64,000 nt of DNA from Rhodoplanes serenus (GCA_009720755.1 WNKV01000010.1:179001-243000), one strand, 5' to 3'. Shown: positions 47,457 to 57,372, counted from the stretch's first letter. Notes: generated from the letters alone by a model not told the origin. Program-made: numbers and translations.

Positions 47457-48103
47457 CAGTCCTCGTCGAACGAGCTGGAGCTGGCCGGAGCAGGCTCGGT
47501 GTTGCGCGGGTGGGTGCTGCGTTGAAGAAATTGCGGCGTATGCCGCGACTCGCGCGCCGCCCGCTCGGCCCGCTCGCCGGGATCGCGACCGATCTTCGGT
47601 TGCAGCTCGACGATGTCGAGGAACACGTCGGCCTGCCGCCGCAGCTCGTCGGCCACCATCGGGGGCTGGGTCGAGATGGTCGACACCACGGTCACGCGGA
47701 CGCCGCGGCGCTGCACCGCCTCCACCAGGGACCGGAAGTCGCCGTCGCCGGAGAACAGCACCATGTGGTCGATGTTGCCGGCGATCTCCATGGCATCGAC
47801 CGCGAGCTCGATGTCCATGTTGCCCTTCACCTTGCGTCGGCCCGTCTGGTCGACGAATTCCTTGGTGGCCTTGGTGACCACCGTGTAGCCGTTGTAGTCG
47901 AGCCAGTCGATCAGGGGGCGAATCGACGAGTATTCTTGGTCTTCGACAACCGCTGTGTAGTAGAACGCACGAAGAAGGTAACCCCGGCCCTGGAACTCGC
48001 GCAGCAGTCGCTTGTAATCGATGTCGAAGCCGAGCGACTTTGCCGTCGCGTAGAGGTTCGCGCCATCGATGAATAAGGCGATCTTTTCGCTAGGCACTGC
48101 CAT
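47456..48103 (-). CDS. NYN domain (LabA/DUF88) protein
   Basis: A 215-residue protein with a NYN/PIN-like nuclease fold: KIALFIDGANLYATAKSLGF (Asp13), KVKGNMDIELAVDAMEIAGN, and FSGDGDFRSLVEAVQRRGVR. These acidic residues make the predicted metal site of an RNA-cleaving enzyme. The C-terminal 50 residues are charged and probably disordered. It is the first gene of a two-gene overlapping operon with the UDG. Divergent from rpoZ. RNase activity is family inference only. Confidence 0.9.
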   Translation of the reverse strand: MAVPSEKIALFIDGANLYATAKSLGFDIDYKRLLREFQGRGYLLRAFYYTAVVEDQEYSSIRPLIDWLDYNGYTVVTKATKEFVDQTGRRKVKGNMDIELAVDAMEIAGNIDHMVLFSGDGDFRSLVEAVQRRGVRVTVVSTISTQPPMVADELRRQADVFLDIVELQPKIGRDPGERAERAARESRHTPQFLQRSTHPRNTEPAPASSSSFDED

Positions 48104-48426
48104 GATGCTCTCGTTACTTAGTTATGGGGGTCGCGCGTCGAAGAAAGACGCACGTCCAGTCTGATCGCGTCACCACGCCGTATTGGACCGTTCGGATGGT
48201 CGCGGCCGAAAATCTGGCCGTTTCGCTTGCGACGCAGAAGCAAGCGCGGCATCCAATTCCGTTACCACAATGACATATCTGGTCCAGGCCCTATCTTCTA
48301 GTCAATTCACGGCGGGAATACCGCATAAAAAAACGCAATCCTCCTCGCAAGCCGTTGCACTTCTCGGGCCGGATCATTACGAGAGAGCCAACCCAACAGG
48401 CATTCCGTTCAGGAGACCGCCCCCGC
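48104..48426. other. Divergent promoter region NYN / rpoZ
   Basis: This 323-base gap is AT-richer than average, as expected for promoters. A weak plus-strand pair TTGCAC (48355-48360) and TACGAG (48378-48383), 17 bases apart, lies 44 bases before rpoZ. A minus-strand TTGACT near 48299 has no clear -10. No other element is recognised. Confidence 0.4.
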
Positions 48427-48834
48427 ATGGCCCGCGTCACCGTCGAAGACTGCATCGACAAGGTCAGTAACCGATTCGAGCTCGTCCTGCTGGCGAGCCA
48501 TCGCGCCCGCATGATCTCGTCCGGCGCCCAGATCACGGTCGACCGCGACAACGACAAGAATCCGGTCGTCGCGTTGCGCGAGATCGCCGACGAGACCATC
48601 TCGCCGGAAGACCTCAAGGAGGAGCTGGTCCATTCGCTCCAGAAGTATGTCGAGGTCGACGAGCCCGAGCCCGAGGCGATCCCGCTCATCGGCGCCGGCA
48701 GCGAGGGCGTCGATGCCGACGACACCGAGGTGATGATGGAGCGGATGACCGAGGAGGAGCTGCTCAAGGGGCTCGAGGGTCTCGCCCCGCCCGAGGAGCG
48801 GCCGGAGCCGGTCGAGGCCGACGACGAGGAATAG
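48427..48834 (+). CDS. rpoZ: DNA-directed RNA polymerase subunit omega
   Basis: A 135-residue omega subunit: [40 protein letters not shown] and [15 protein letters not shown] are conserved. The acidic C-terminal extension (EPEPEAIPL to EADDEE) is typical of Hyphomicrobiales. Omega helps RNA polymerase assembly and forms part of a ppGpp site; the next gene makes ppGpp, a conserved pairing. ATG 48427 is supported by alignment; an earlier in-frame ATG (48355) is not. Confidence 0.97.
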   Translation: MARVTVEDCIDKVSNRFELVLLASHRARMISSGAQITVDRDNDKNPVVALREIADETISPEDLKEELVHSLQKYVEVDEPEPEAIPLIGAGSEGVDADDTEVMMERMTEEELLKGLEGLAPPEERPEPVEADDEE

Positions 48835-49134
48835 CGGCCGCGCCGCGACGGCGGGCCGCTGCGGATCGCGCGGCCTGGGACGAGTGGCTAGCAGCGAGTT
48901 CGGGAGCCGGCGGGCCGCGAGGCGCGCCGGCTCCTGCGTTTCAGCCGGCCTGTTGAGCCGGCCTCTCCGGTACCGGCTTCCGCGTTTGAACGGGGCGAGC
49001 GGTTGCGGTTTTTCGTCGTCCGCCGAAGACGTTGGTGTTGCGGCCGAGGGCGTCCCACATGTTATTGTGACGGTCGTGTTCGGCCGCCGGTGGGCCGTTC
49101 GGGTGGCGATCGATGCGGCTCCACTCGCGACGGC

Positions 49135-49181
49135 CTCGACTCGATGCAGTCTCGACTCGGTGCAGTCTCGACTCGATACGC
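49135..49181. repeat. Tandem repeat, 16 bp x 3 (set 1), upstream of rsh
   Basis: Units CTCGACTCGATGCAGT, CTCGACTCGGTGCAGT and a partial CTCGACTCGATACGC are adjacent. Confidence 0.75.
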
Positions 49182-49244
49182 CTCGACGGCCGGCCGGCCG
49201 GGCGGGCAGGGAGTGGGGCCAGCGGGAGCAGTCCTGCGGCGACG

Positions 49245-49292
49245 GCGTTGGTCCGGAGCCGCGTTGGTCCCGAGCCGCGTTGGTCCGGAGCG
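49245..49292. repeat. Tandem repeat, 16 bp x 3 (set 2), upstream of rsh
   Basis: Units GCGTTGGTCCGGAGCC, GCGTTGGTCCCGAGCC and GCGTTGGTCCGGAGCG are adjacent. The unit length equals that of set 1 but the sequence is unrelated. Confidence 0.75.
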
Positions 49293-49495
49293 GCAGCGCT
49301 CCAGGAGACTACGATGAACGACGGCGGGGTCGCGTGAGCGCGGCGCCGTTCGACAGACGAGGAGGCGAGGTGGGTCCGCCGGTCACCAATCTGCCGCGGA
49401 TGCAGGTTCAAGCGCCCAACCAGGCGCCGCGCGACACCGCGCCCGTCGCCCTCGCGGCGCAAGCCGAGCCGCCGCCTCCGCCGCCGGCCAAGCGG

Positions 49496-51691
49496 ATGAT
49501 GCGTCAGTACGAGCTGGTCGAGCGCGTCCGCAAGTACAATCCGAACACCAACGAGGATCTGCTCAACCGCGCCTATGTGTACGCCATGAAGGCGCATGGC
49601 GAGCAGCGCCGCGCCTCGGGCGACCCCTACTTCTCGCACCCGCTCGAAGTGGCCGCGATCCTCACCGACCTCAAGCTCGACGATGCCACCATCGCGGCGG
49701 CGCTGCTGCACGACACCATCGAGGACACCGACGCCACCCGCATCGACATCGACGCGCTGTTCGGCCCCGACATCGGCCATCTGGTGGAGGGGCTGACCAA
49801 GCTCGCCAAGCTGGAGCTGGTGTCGCGCGAGGCCAAGCAGGCCGAGAACCTGCGCAAGCTGCTGCTGGCGATCGCCGAGGACGTGCGGGTGCTGCTGGTC
49901 AAGCTCGCCGACCGCCTGCACAACATGCGGACCCTCGTCTACATGCCGGCCCACAAGCGGCGCCGCGTGGCCGAGGAGACCATCGACATCTACGCTCCGC
50001 TCGCCGGCCGCATGGGCATGCACGAGATGCGCAGCGAGCTGGAGGACCTCGCCTTCCGCGAGCTGCAACCCGATGCCTACAAGGTCATCGTGGCGCGGCT
50101 GGAGCGGCTGGCCGCCCGTAACAGCGATCTCATCGCCGAGATCGAGCAGCAACTGACCTCCAAGCTCGCGGCCCGCGGCATCAAGGCGACGGTGTCGGGC
50201 CGCCGCAAGCATGCCTATTCGGTGTGGCGCAAGATGGAGCGCAAGGCGCTCGGCTTCGAGCAGCTCTCCGACATCTACGGCTTCCGCGCCATCACGGCGA
50301 CCGTGGAGGACTGCTACCAGGCGCTCGGCATCGTCCACACCACCTGGCCGGTGGTGCCGGGCCGCTTCAAGGACTACATCTCGACCCCCAAGCAGAACGA
50401 CTACCGCTCGATCCACACCACCGTCATCGGGCCGCGCAACCAGCGCGTGGAGCTGCAAATCCGCACCGAGGAGATGGACGAGATCGCCGAGTACGGCATC
50501 GCGGCCCACGCCCTCTACAAGGACGACATCGGCTCGCCCTCCGAGATGCTGACGCGCGAGTCCAGCGCCTATGCATGGCTCAGGCGGACCATCGAGCTCT
50601 TGGCGGTCGGCTCCAATCCGGAGGAGTTCCTCGAGCACACCAAGCTCGAGCTGTTCCACGACCAGGTGTTCTGCTTCAGCCCCAAGGGCAAGCTGATCGC
50701 CCTGCCGCGCGGCGCCACGCCGATCGATTTCGCCTTCGCGGTGCACACCGACATCGGCAACCGGGCGGTCGGCTGCAAGATCAACGGCAAGATCGCGCCG
50801 CTGATCTCCGAGCTGCACAACGGCGACGAGGTGGAGATCCTGACGGCCCGCGGCCCCAACGTGCTGCCGGCCGCGTGGGAGTCGGTGGTGGTCACCGGCA
50901 AGGCGCGCGCCGCCATCCGGCGCGCCACGCGGGTCGCGGTGCGGGCCCAGTATGCCGAGCTCGGCCGCCGCATCGTCGAGCGCCTGTGCCAGCGCGCCAA
51001 GCGCGAGTACTCGGCCGAGAAGCTCACCGGGGCGCTGCCGCGTCTCGCCCGCGCCAACATCGAGGACGTGTTCGCGGCGGTCGGCCGCAGCGAGATCAAG
51101 GCGTCCGACGTCGTCCGCGCCATGTACCCGGACTACAAGGAGGAGCGCGCCACCGCGGTGCCCAAGCCCGACAAGGGCTGGTTCGGGCTCAAGAAGGGCC
51201 AATCGGTCAAGTTCCAGGTGCCGGGCTCGTCCGGCCTGGAGGCGATCCCGATCCGCGGCATCAACTCCGACCTGCCGGTGCGCTTCGCGCCGGAGGGCGG
51301 CGCCGTGCCGGGCGACCGCATCGTCGGCATCATGACGCCGGGCGAGGGGATCACCATCTACCCGATCCAGTCGCCGGCGCTGACCGCCTTCGAGGAGCAG
51401 CCCGAGCGCTGGCTGGACGTGCGGTGGGACATCGACGAGAAGAGCCCGCAGCGCTTCCCGGCCCGCATCGCGGTGCAGTCGGTCAACGAGCCGGGCTCGC
51501 TCGCCCAGGTGGCCCAGGTGATCGCCGACCACGACGGCAACATCGACAACCTGCGGATGAGCCGGTCGTCGCCCGACTTCAGCCAGCTCACCATCGATCT
51601 CGAGGTCTACGACCTCAAGCACCTCACCGGCATCATCTCGCAGCTTCGTGCGAAGACGGTGGTTGCCAAGGCCGACCGGGTGATGGGGTAG
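49496..51691 (+). CDS. rsh: Bifunctional (p)ppGpp synthetase/hydrolase (RelA/SpoT homologue)
   Basis: An RSH enzyme of 731 residues from ATG 49496 ([20 protein letters not shown], the usual alphaproteobacterial start). In-frame ATG 49400 and GTG 49334 would add up to 54 Pro/Gln-rich residues. Order: HD hydrolase ([32 protein letters not shown]), synthetase ([40 protein letters not shown]), TGS ([20 protein letters not shown]) and a C-terminal ACT. It makes and degrades the stringent-response alarmone. Both HD and synthetase motifs look intact. It follows rpoZ; pdxJ follows. Confidence 0.95.
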   Translation: MMRQYELVERVRKYNPNTNEDLLNRAYVYAMKAHGEQRRASGDPYFSHPLEVAAILTDLKLDDATIAAALLHDTIEDTDATRIDIDALFGPDIGHLVEGLTKLAKLELVSREAKQAENLRKLLLAIAEDVRVLLVKLADRLHNMRTLVYMPAHKRRRVAEETIDIYAPLAGRMGMHEMRSELEDLAFRELQPDAYKVIVARLERLAARNSDLIAEIEQQLTSKLAARGIKATVSGRRKHAYSVWRKMERKALGFEQLSDIYGFRAITATVEDCYQALGIVHTTWPVVPGRFKDYISTPKQNDYRSIHTTVIGPRNQRVELQIRTEEMDEIAEYGIAAHALYKDDIGSPSEMLTRESSAYAWLRRTIELLAVGSNPEEFLEHTKLELFHDQVFCFSPKGKLIALPRGATPIDFAFAVHTDIGNRAVGCKINGKIAPLISELHNGDEVEILTARGPNVLPAAWESVVVTGKARAAIRRATRVAVRAQYAELGRRIVERLCQRAKREYSAEKLTGALPRLARANIEDVFAAVGRSEIKASDVVRAMYPDYKEERATAVPKPDKGWFGLKKGQSVKFQVPGSSGLEAIPIRGINSDLPVRFAPEGGAVPGDRIVGIMTPGEGITIYPIQSPALTAFEEQPERWLDVRWDIDEKSPQRFPARIAVQSVNEPGSLAQVAQVIADHDGNIDNLRMSRSSPDFSQLTIDLEVYDLKHLTGIISQLRAKTVVAKADRVMG

Positions 51692-51716
51692 GGAGCTCGC
51701 CGCCGCGGCGCTTCAG

Positions 51717-51771
51717 GACCTCTCCCCACAGGCGGGGAGAGGTCGGATCGTAGGCCGGAGGCATACGATCC
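51717..51771. repeat. Double-hairpin palindromic repeat (left part of a 51717-51875 element)
   Basis: Hairpin 1: GACCTCTCCCC and GGGGAGAGGTC, loop six. Hairpin 2: GGATCGTA and TACGATCC, loop eleven. GGGTGAGGGG follows at 51772-51781 and can pair with CCCCTCACCC near 51842-51851; CCTCTCCCC recurs just after. The whole is typical of CTCTCCCC-type rhizobial intergenic repeats. It sits 25 bases behind the rsh stop and may serve as terminator. Confidence 0.75.
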
Positions 51772-51965
51772 GGGTGAGGGGGGCCGCGTCGAGAGCCGGG
51801 CGCAGCGGCACTCTTTCGGCTCTCTCCCGCTGGCGGCTCGCCCCTCACCCCGACCCTCTCCCCGAGCGTGGAGATAGGGAGTTCCGGCGCCGTCGGGTAA
51901 ACCTTGAGTCCGCGAACGATCTGCTGCACACCGGCGGCCTCGCCTCAGTATTCCGGAGCCTGCCT

Positions 51966-52739
51966 TTGACCGCTCCCCCGATCCGTCTCGGCGTCAACAT
52001 CGACCACGTCGCCACCGTGCGAAATGCCCGCGGCGGCCGCCATCCGGACCCGCTGCGCGCCGCCGAGATCGCCGTCGCAGCCGGTGCCAACGGCATCACG
52101 GCGCATCTGCGCGAGGATCGCCGCCACATCCGCGACGACGACATGGCGCGCCTGAAGAGCCATCTCGCGGTGCCCCTCAACATGGAGATGGCGGCGACGC
52201 CCGAGATGGTGGAGATCGCCCTGCGGCTGATGCCGCACGCCGTCTGCCTGGTGCCGGAGCGGCGCGAGGAGCGCACCACCGAAGGCGGGCTCGACGCCGC
52301 CGGCCAGCACGAGGCGCTCGCGCCGGCGGTGCGGGCACTGGGGGCGGGGGGCATTCGGGTGTCGCTGTTCATCGCGCCGGAGACCCGGCAGCTCGACGCC
52401 GCCGTGGCGGTCGGCGCTCCGGTGGTGGAGCTGCACACCGGCACCTGGTGCGACGCGGTGACGGCCGGCCACAGCGTCGCCGCCAAGGCCGAGTTCGACC
52501 GCATCGTCATGGCGGCCCGGGAGGCGCACGCGCGCGGCCTGGAGGTCCATGCCGGCCACGGTCTCGATCCCCTCACCGCGGAGGCCATCGCGGCGCTGCC
52601 CGAGGTGGTGGAGCTGAACATCGGCCATTGGCTGGTCGCCGAGGCGGTGTTCATCGGCCTCGGCCCGGCGATCGAGCGCATGCGGGCGGCGATGCGGCGG
52701 GGGCGTGCCGCCGCCGGGCCGCGGGCGGTGGCGTCATGA
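51966..52739 (+). CDS. pdxJ: Pyridoxine 5'-phosphate synthase
   Basis: A 257-residue PdxJ, making pyridoxine phosphate from 1-deoxyxylulose-5-phosphate and 3-amino-2-oxopropyl phosphate. Motifs: [62 protein letters not shown] and [17 protein letters not shown]. The start is assigned to TTG 51966, with GGAG eight bases before it; no ATG or GTG lies at the family N-terminus. It overlaps acpS by four bases (ATGA). Confidence 0.93.
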   Translation: MTAPPIRLGVNIDHVATVRNARGGRHPDPLRAAEIAVAAGANGITAHLREDRRHIRDDDMARLKSHLAVPLNMEMAATPEMVEIALRLMPHAVCLVPERREERTTEGGLDAAGQHEALAPAVRALGAGGIRVSLFIAPETRQLDAAVAVGAPVVELHTGTWCDAVTAGHSVAAKAEFDRIVMAAREAHARGLEVHAGHGLDPLTAEAIAALPEVVELNIGHWLVAEAVFIGLGPAIERMRAAMRRGRAAAGPRAVAS

Positions 52740-53155
52740 TCATCGGCATCGGCACCGACATCTGCGACATCCGCCGCATCGAGAAAACGCTGGAGCGGCA
52801 CGGCGAGCGATTCGTGGCGCGCTGCTTCACCCCGGTCGAACGGGCGCTCGCCGAGCGCCGCAAGAACCGCGCCGCCACCTACGCCAAGCGGTTCGCCGCC
52901 AAGGAGGCGTGCGCCAAGGCGCTCGGCACCGGGTTCCGCCGCGGCGTGTTCTTCCGCGATCTCGGGGTGGTCAACCTGCCGTCCGGCAAGCCGACCCTGC
53001 GGCTGACCGGCGGCGCCGCGGCCCACCTCGCGGCCCTCACGCCGGCCGGCCACACGGTGCAGATCGACCTGGCGCTCACCGACGAATATCCGCTCGCACA
53101 GGCATTCGTGATCATCTCGGCGGTACCACGGTCGGGCATCGACGCGGGCGGCTGA
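52736..53155 (+). CDS. acpS: Holo-[acyl-carrier-protein] synthase
   Basis: A 139-residue AcpS that loads 4'-phosphopantetheine on ACP. Motifs [20 protein letters not shown] (Asp8) and [15 protein letters not shown] (Glu57) bind Mg-CoA. ATG 52736 overlaps the pdxJ stop as ATGA, giving translational coupling, the standard alphaproteobacterial pdxJ-acpS order. Confidence 0.96.
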   Translation: MIIGIGTDICDIRRIEKTLERHGERFVARCFTPVERALAERRKNRAATYAKRFAAKEACAKALGTGFRRGVFFRDLGVVNLPSGKPTLRLTGGAAAHLAALTPAGHTVQIDLALTDEYPLAQAFVIISAVPRSGIDAGG

Positions 53156-53370
53156 ATTGCGCGGACGGCGGTGAGCCGCTAGAAGTCGAACACCATGGAG
53201 CCGGTTTCGTCGTCGCGCGCCTCGGGTCTCTCGGGTCTGCGGACGATCGGTTTCGTCGCCGAGCCTCGCCTTCAGGGCGGGTCGGCGACCATCCGGGGCC
53301 GGCCCGTGCCGCCCAGCCGTGATCCACAGACCGACGGTACGGCGGGCACGAGGCGAGCAAAGAGAGGCCA

Positions 53371-54138
53371 ATGAGCGTGTACGACAGCCAGGAGAAGCGG
53401 CAGGAGAAGAAGAAGGAGGGCGGTCTTCTCGAAACCGCCCGCGTCGTCTTCCATGCCCTCATCATCGCGCTGGTGATCCGGACGTTCCTGTTCCAGCCGT
53501 TCAACATCCCGTCCGGCTCGATGATGGCGACGTTGCTGATCGGCGACTATCTCTTCGTCTCGAAATACAGCTACGGTTACAGCCGCTATTCCTTCCCGCT
53601 GTCGCTGCCGCTGTTCTCCGGCCGCATCATGGGGTCGGAGCCCGAGCGCGGCGACGTGGTGGTGTTCCGGCTGCCCAAGGACGACTCGACCGACTACATC
53701 AAGCGGGTGATCGGGGTGCCGGGCGACCGCATCCAGGTGCTCGGCGGCATGCTGCACATCAACGGCCAGCCGGTGAAGCGCGAGCGCGTCGGCGACTATG
53801 TGGACGAGGAGAGCGGCCGCACCGTGCGGGTGCGCCGCTGGCGCGAGACGCTGCCGAACGGCGTCAGCTACGAGACCCTCGATCTCCAGGACAACGGCTT
53901 CCTCGACAACACCCAGGTCTACGAGGTGCCGGCCGGCCATTTCTTCATGATGGGCGACAACCGCGACAACTCGACCGACAGCCGGGTGCTGAGCCAGGTG
54001 GGCTATGTGCCGCTCGACAACATCATCGGACGGGCGCAGATCATCTTCTTCTCGGTGGGTGACGGCGTGCCGGCCTGGCATGTCTGGTCGTGGCCGTGGG
54101 CGGTGCGATGGGGGCGGTTGCTGACGCTGGTCAGATGA
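53371..54138 (+). CDS. lepB: Signal peptidase I
   Basis: A 255-residue leader peptidase with an N-terminal TM (VVFHALIIALVIRTFLF) and periplasmic catalytic domain. Nucleophile Ser50 is in IPSGSMMATL, general-base Lys111 in DYIKRVIGVPGD; GHFFMMGDNRDNSTDSR is the box E motif. It cleaves Sec and Tat signal peptides, including the many exported proteins here. Its stop overlaps the rnc start (ATGA). Confidence 0.96.
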   Translation: MSVYDSQEKRQEKKKEGGLLETARVVFHALIIALVIRTFLFQPFNIPSGSMMATLLIGDYLFVSKYSYGYSRYSFPLSLPLFSGRIMGSEPERGDVVVFRLPKDDSTDYIKRVIGVPGDRIQVLGGMLHINGQPVKRERVGDYVDEESGRTVRVRRWRETLPNGVSYETLDLQDNGFLDNTQVYEVPAGHFFMMGDNRDNSTDSRVLSQVGYVPLDNIIGRAQIIFFSVGDGVPAWHVWSWPWAVRWGRLLTLVR

Positions 54139-54845
54139 GCCAACGGAACAAGGGCAGGCGCGATCTCGAAGCCCGCATCGGCTACGTCTTCGCCGACAAG
54201 TCGCTCCTGGACACCGCGCTGACCCATATCTCGGCGCTGTCCGGCAAGACCCGCGCGGGCAGCTATCAGCGGCTGGAGTTTCTCGGCGACCACGTCCTCG
54301 GCCTGGTGATCTCCGACATGCTGTACCGCGCCTTCCCGGACGCCGAGGAGGGCGAGCTGTCGCGCCGCCTCGCCGACCTGGTGCGGCGGGAGAGCTGCGC
54401 CGATGTGGCCCGCACGCTGGATCTCGGCGCCGCCATCAAGCTCGGCGTCTCCGAGGCCAATGGCGGCGGCCGCCGCCGCACCGCGATCCTCGCCGACGTC
54501 TGCGAAGCGGTGATCGGCGCCGTGTTCGTGGACGGCGGCTACCCGGCCGCCTCTGCGTTCATCGAGCGGTTGTGGACCGAGCGCATGACCAAGCCGAAAC
54601 GGCCGCTGCGCGACGCCAAGACGGTGCTTCAGGAATGGGCGCAGGGACGCGGCCTGCCGACCCCCTCCTACCGCGAGGTCGCGCGCACCGGGCCGGATCA
54701 CGATCCCGAGTTCCGGGTCCTCGTCGAGCTGCCCGACCTGCCGCCCGCCGAGGGCAGCGGCCGCTCCAAGCGGGCCGCCGAGCAGGCCGCCGCCACCGCC
54801 TTTCTGAACCGTGAGGGCGTCTCGTCCGCACCGCCCGAGACCTGA
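54135..54845 (+). CDS. rnc: Ribonuclease III
   Basis: A 236-residue RNase III cutting double-stranded RNA. The signature YQRLEFLGDHVLGLVI holds E48 and D52; D121 and E124 lie in AILADVCEAVIGAVFVDGG. A C-terminal dsRNA-binding domain follows (QEWAQGRGLPTPSYREV ... SKRAAEQAAATAFL). ATG 54135 overlaps the lepB stop, the conserved lepB-rnc-era order. Confidence 0.97.
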   Translation: MSQRNKGRRDLEARIGYVFADKSLLDTALTHISALSGKTRAGSYQRLEFLGDHVLGLVISDMLYRAFPDAEEGELSRRLADLVRRESCADVARTLDLGAAIKLGVSEANGGGRRRTAILADVCEAVIGAVFVDGGYPAASAFIERLWTERMTKPKRPLRDAKTVLQEWAQGRGLPTPSYREVARTGPDHDPEFRVLVELPDLPPAEGSGRSKRAAEQAAATAFLNREGVSSAPPET

Positions 54846-54874
54846 CCGCTTCCTCTTTTTCGATTGCGAGACCG

Positions 54875-55858
54875 ATGACCGACCCGAACGAGACCCCGGC
54901 GGCCGCCGCCGGCGAGCCCGCTGTCCCCGAGGCTGCCGCGCCCGAAGCCGCTCCGCCCGCAGCCGCCACGCACTGCGGCTTCGTCGCCGTGATCGGCGCC
55001 CCCAATGTCGGCAAGTCGACGCTCGTCAACGCGCTGGTCGGCAGCAAGGTGACCATCGTCAGCCCCAAGGTACAGACCACCCGCACCCTCGTGCGCGGCA
55101 TCGCCATCGTCGGGGCCGCGCAGCTGATCTTCGTCGACACGCCCGGCATCTTCGCGCCGCGGCGCCGGCTGGAGCGGGCCATGGTGACGACCGCCTGGTC
55201 GGGCGCCCACGACGCCGACCTGGCGCTCCTGGTGGTCGATGCCAAGCGTGGGCTCGACGAGGAGACCACGGCGATCCTCGACAAGCTCGCCGAGGTGCGT
55301 CAGCCCAAGATCCTGGTGCTCAACAAGGTCGATCTGGTGCAGAAGCCGGCCCTGCTGGCGCTCGCCCGCGCCGCCAACGATCGCGTGCCGTTCGTCGACA
55401 CCTTCATGATCTCGGCGCAGGCGGGCGACGGCGTCGCCGATCTCGGGGTCCGGCTCGCCGAGCGGATGCCGCCCGGCCCGTGGCTCTATCCGGAGGACCA
55501 GATTTCCGACGCGCCGCTGCGCAGCCTCGCGGCCGAGATCACCCGCGAGAAGCTCTTTCTCAAGCTGCACCAGGAGCTGCCCTACCGCTCGACGGTGGAG
55601 ACCGAGGCGTGGACCGAGCAGCCCGACGGCTCCGCCCGCATCGAGCAGACCATCTATGTGGAGCGCGAGAGCCAGCGGAAGATCGTGCTCGGCAAGGGCG
55701 GCCACACCATCAAGGCGATCGGCTCCGAAGCCCGCCTGGAGCTGTCCAAGCTGATCGACCAGAAGGTGCACCTGTTCCTGTTCGTGAAGGTGCGCGAGAA
55801 CTGGTCCGACGACCCGGAGCGCTACCGCGAGATGGGACTGGAGTTTCCGAAGGGGTAG
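54875..55858 (+). CDS. era: GTPase Era
   Basis: A 327-residue Era for 16S rRNA/30S maturation. A Pro/Ala/Glu-rich lead of about 35 residues precedes G1 (GAPNVGKST, 41-49), G3 (VDTPGIFAP), G4 (LNKVDL), and a KH domain with the GKGGHTIKAIGSEARLELSK motif. The N-terminal extension is longer than in E. coli but common in this group. It follows rnc by 29 bases. Confidence 0.97.
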   Translation: MTDPNETPAAAAGEPAVPEAAAPEAAPPAAATHCGFVAVIGAPNVGKSTLVNALVGSKVTIVSPKVQTTRTLVRGIAIVGAAQLIFVDTPGIFAPRRRLERAMVTTAWSGAHDADLALLVVDAKRGLDEETTAILDKLAEVRQPKILVLNKVDLVQKPALLALARAANDRVPFVDTFMISAQAGDGVADLGVRLAERMPPGPWLYPEDQISDAPLRSLAAEITREKLFLKLHQELPYRSTVETEAWTEQPDGSARIEQTIYVERESQRKIVLGKGGHTIKAIGSEARLELSKLIDQKVHLFLFVKVRENWSDDPERYREMGLEFPKG

Positions 55859-55959
55859 GGCGCCCGCAACCGGGCAGATCTGGAAATACCCGATCCAGGC
55901 GATGGGGCTCCACGCGGCTCGCGCTTCCGCCGCACCGAATCCCGGTTTAATGCTTCCCC

Positions 55960-56745
55960 ATGCAGTGGTCCGAGGAAGGCATCGTGCTCGGTGTGCGCCG
56001 GCACGGCGAGACCAGCGCCATCGCCGAGCTGATGACCCGCCAGCGCGGCCGCCATCTCGGCCTCGTGCGAGGCGGCGCCGGACCGCGCCTCCAGGCGGTG
56101 CTGCAACCCGGCAACCGCGTCGCCGCCACCTGGCGGGCCCGCCTCGACGAGCATCTCGGCAACTACACGGTGGAGGGGGTGCGGCTGCGCGCCGGCGCGC
56201 TGCTGTCGCGGCCGCATGCGCTCTACGGCGTGGTCCATTTGGCGGCGCTTGCCCGCCTGCTGCCGGAGCGCGATCCGCATCCGGCCGTCCACGATTCGCT
56301 CGACGCGATTCTCGACCACATCGCCGACCCGCGGCTTGCCGGCGTTCTGGTGGCCCGCTTCGAGGTGCTGATGCTGGCGGAGCTCGGCTTCGGGCTTGAT
56401 CTCGACACCTGCGCGGTCACCGGCACCGCCGCCGATCTCGTCTATGTGTCGCCGAAGTCCGGGCGGGCGGTGTCGCGCGCCGCCGGGGCGCCGTGGCACG
56501 ATCGGCTGCTGCCGCTGCCGGCTGTGCTGGCCGGCGAGGCGCCGGTGGGCGCGGTGGCCGCCACCGGAGAGGCGCTGGCGCAGGCGTTCCGCACCACCGG
56601 CTATTTCCTCGGCCGCCATGTGTTCGAGCCGCGCGGCCTGCCGCTGCCCGATGCGCGTGCGCATTTTGTCGCGGCCCTGACCCGCACAAGCCCCGCCGCG
56701 TGCTGCAATGCCGAGAGCCAAGGCGGCATTTCGGCGGTCCGATGA
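55960..56745 (+). CDS. recO: DNA repair protein RecO
   Basis: A 261-residue RecO that helps load RecA on SSB-coated DNA with RecR. It opens [20 protein letters not shown], an OB-fold start typical for the family, followed by [18 protein letters not shown] and the C-terminal helical domain ([29 protein letters not shown]). The era-recO order is conserved. The zinc-finger Cys set of some RecO proteins is reduced here to one or two Cys. Confidence 0.93.
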   Translation: MQWSEEGIVLGVRRHGETSAIAELMTRQRGRHLGLVRGGAGPRLQAVLQPGNRVAATWRARLDEHLGNYTVEGVRLRAGALLSRPHALYGVVHLAALARLLPERDPHPAVHDSLDAILDHIADPRLAGVLVARFEVLMLAELGFGLDLDTCAVTGTAADLVYVSPKSGRAVSRAAGAPWHDRLLPLPAVLAGEAPVGAVAATGEALAQAFRTTGYFLGRHVFEPRGLPLPDARAHFVAALTRTSPAACCNAESQGGISAVR

Positions 56746-56945
56746 ACGACTCCTGAGGAATCTGTATCGCGCGACTTTCGCGATTGCAGCACAATCGCTG
56801 CATTGCACCGTCAAATGACTTTTACATGACGGTGATACCACTGGCGTCGAGGCGGGGTTTGACCGTATCCTTCTGGAAAAGCGGCCCATGGAACGAAAGA
56901 GGCCGTTCAGCGTTACCAGTGGGATCGAAACGTCAGAGGGTCATC

Positions 56946-57053
56946 ATGAACGCATTTGTTCGACGTTTTGTCATGCACTACGGCATCTATCGCCGCTATC
57001 CGCTGGCTCGTATCGACGCGCTGCGGAACGCATGGCGCATCGCCCGGGCCTAG
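56946..57053 (+). CDS. 35-residue basic small protein
   Basis: A 35-residue frame: MNAFVRRFVMHYGIYRRYPL and then ARIDALRNAWRIARA. Arg-rich and amphipathic, it starts at ATG 56946 with AGAGGG seven to twelve bases upstream, and a strong terminator follows at 57158-57195. A longer in-frame start (56784) exists but has poor composition. It resembles the short DUF1127-like basic peptides frequent in Alphaproteobacteria, without being a clear member. The promoter zone 56760-56830 has palindromes (CGCGA-CTT-TCGCG; TGCAG...CTGCA). Confidence 0.6.
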   Translation: MNAFVRRFVMHYGIYRRYPLARIDALRNAWRIARA

Positions 57054-57157
57054 CGCTCTCTCGCGCGCTTCGCCCCTGCCGAACCGCCGGACGCCGGACA
57101 TGATTTCGAGGCCGGCGCGGTTCGTGATCGGGAACCTCCCGAGAACCCTCCCAAGAC

Positions 57158-57195
57158 AGGCCCGCGGCGGTCCACCGTCGCGGGCCTTGTCGTTT
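57158..57195 (+). terminator. Strong rho-independent terminator behind the small protein gene
   Basis: A 13-base stem (AGGCCCGCG plus GCGG pairing with CCGT plus CGCGGGCCT, one G-U) encloses TCCA and is followed by TTGTCGTTT. It ends the recO/small-protein transcription unit. Confidence 0.8.
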
Positions 57196-57228
57196 CAGGC
57201 CTCGTCGTTTCAAGCCCTGTCGTTTAAT

Positions 57229-57372
57229 ACCGACGGCAACACTCTCGGACTGCATCCTCCGTCATGGCCGGGCTTGTCCCGGCCATTCACGTCTTTGTCG
57301 CTGCTCGGCTCGAAGTCGTGGATGCCCGGCACGAGGCCGGGCATGACGAGTCAGCATCAGCGGCTATCGGTA
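57229..57372. repeat. Dispersed palindromic repeat (family with 46343-46582, 31499-31565, 63788-63860)
   Basis: The left end CACTCTCGGACTGCATCCTC matches 46553-46582 inverted, and the right end CCGGCACGAGGCC with following bases matches 46343-46390 inverted. The centre is a GTCATGGCCGGG ... CCGGGCATGAC palindrome with a GGATGCCCGGCAC module. Confidence 0.65.

Larger units (their letters stand above)
48835..49495. other. rpoZ / rsh intergenic region with tandem arrays
   Basis: A gap of up to 661 bases whose middle has two sets of 16-base tandem repeats (49135-49181 and 49245-49292). The frame of rsh stays open through it, so an N-terminal extension cannot be fully excluded, but the translated repeats look non-protein-like. 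No promoter is confident. Confidence 0.45.
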
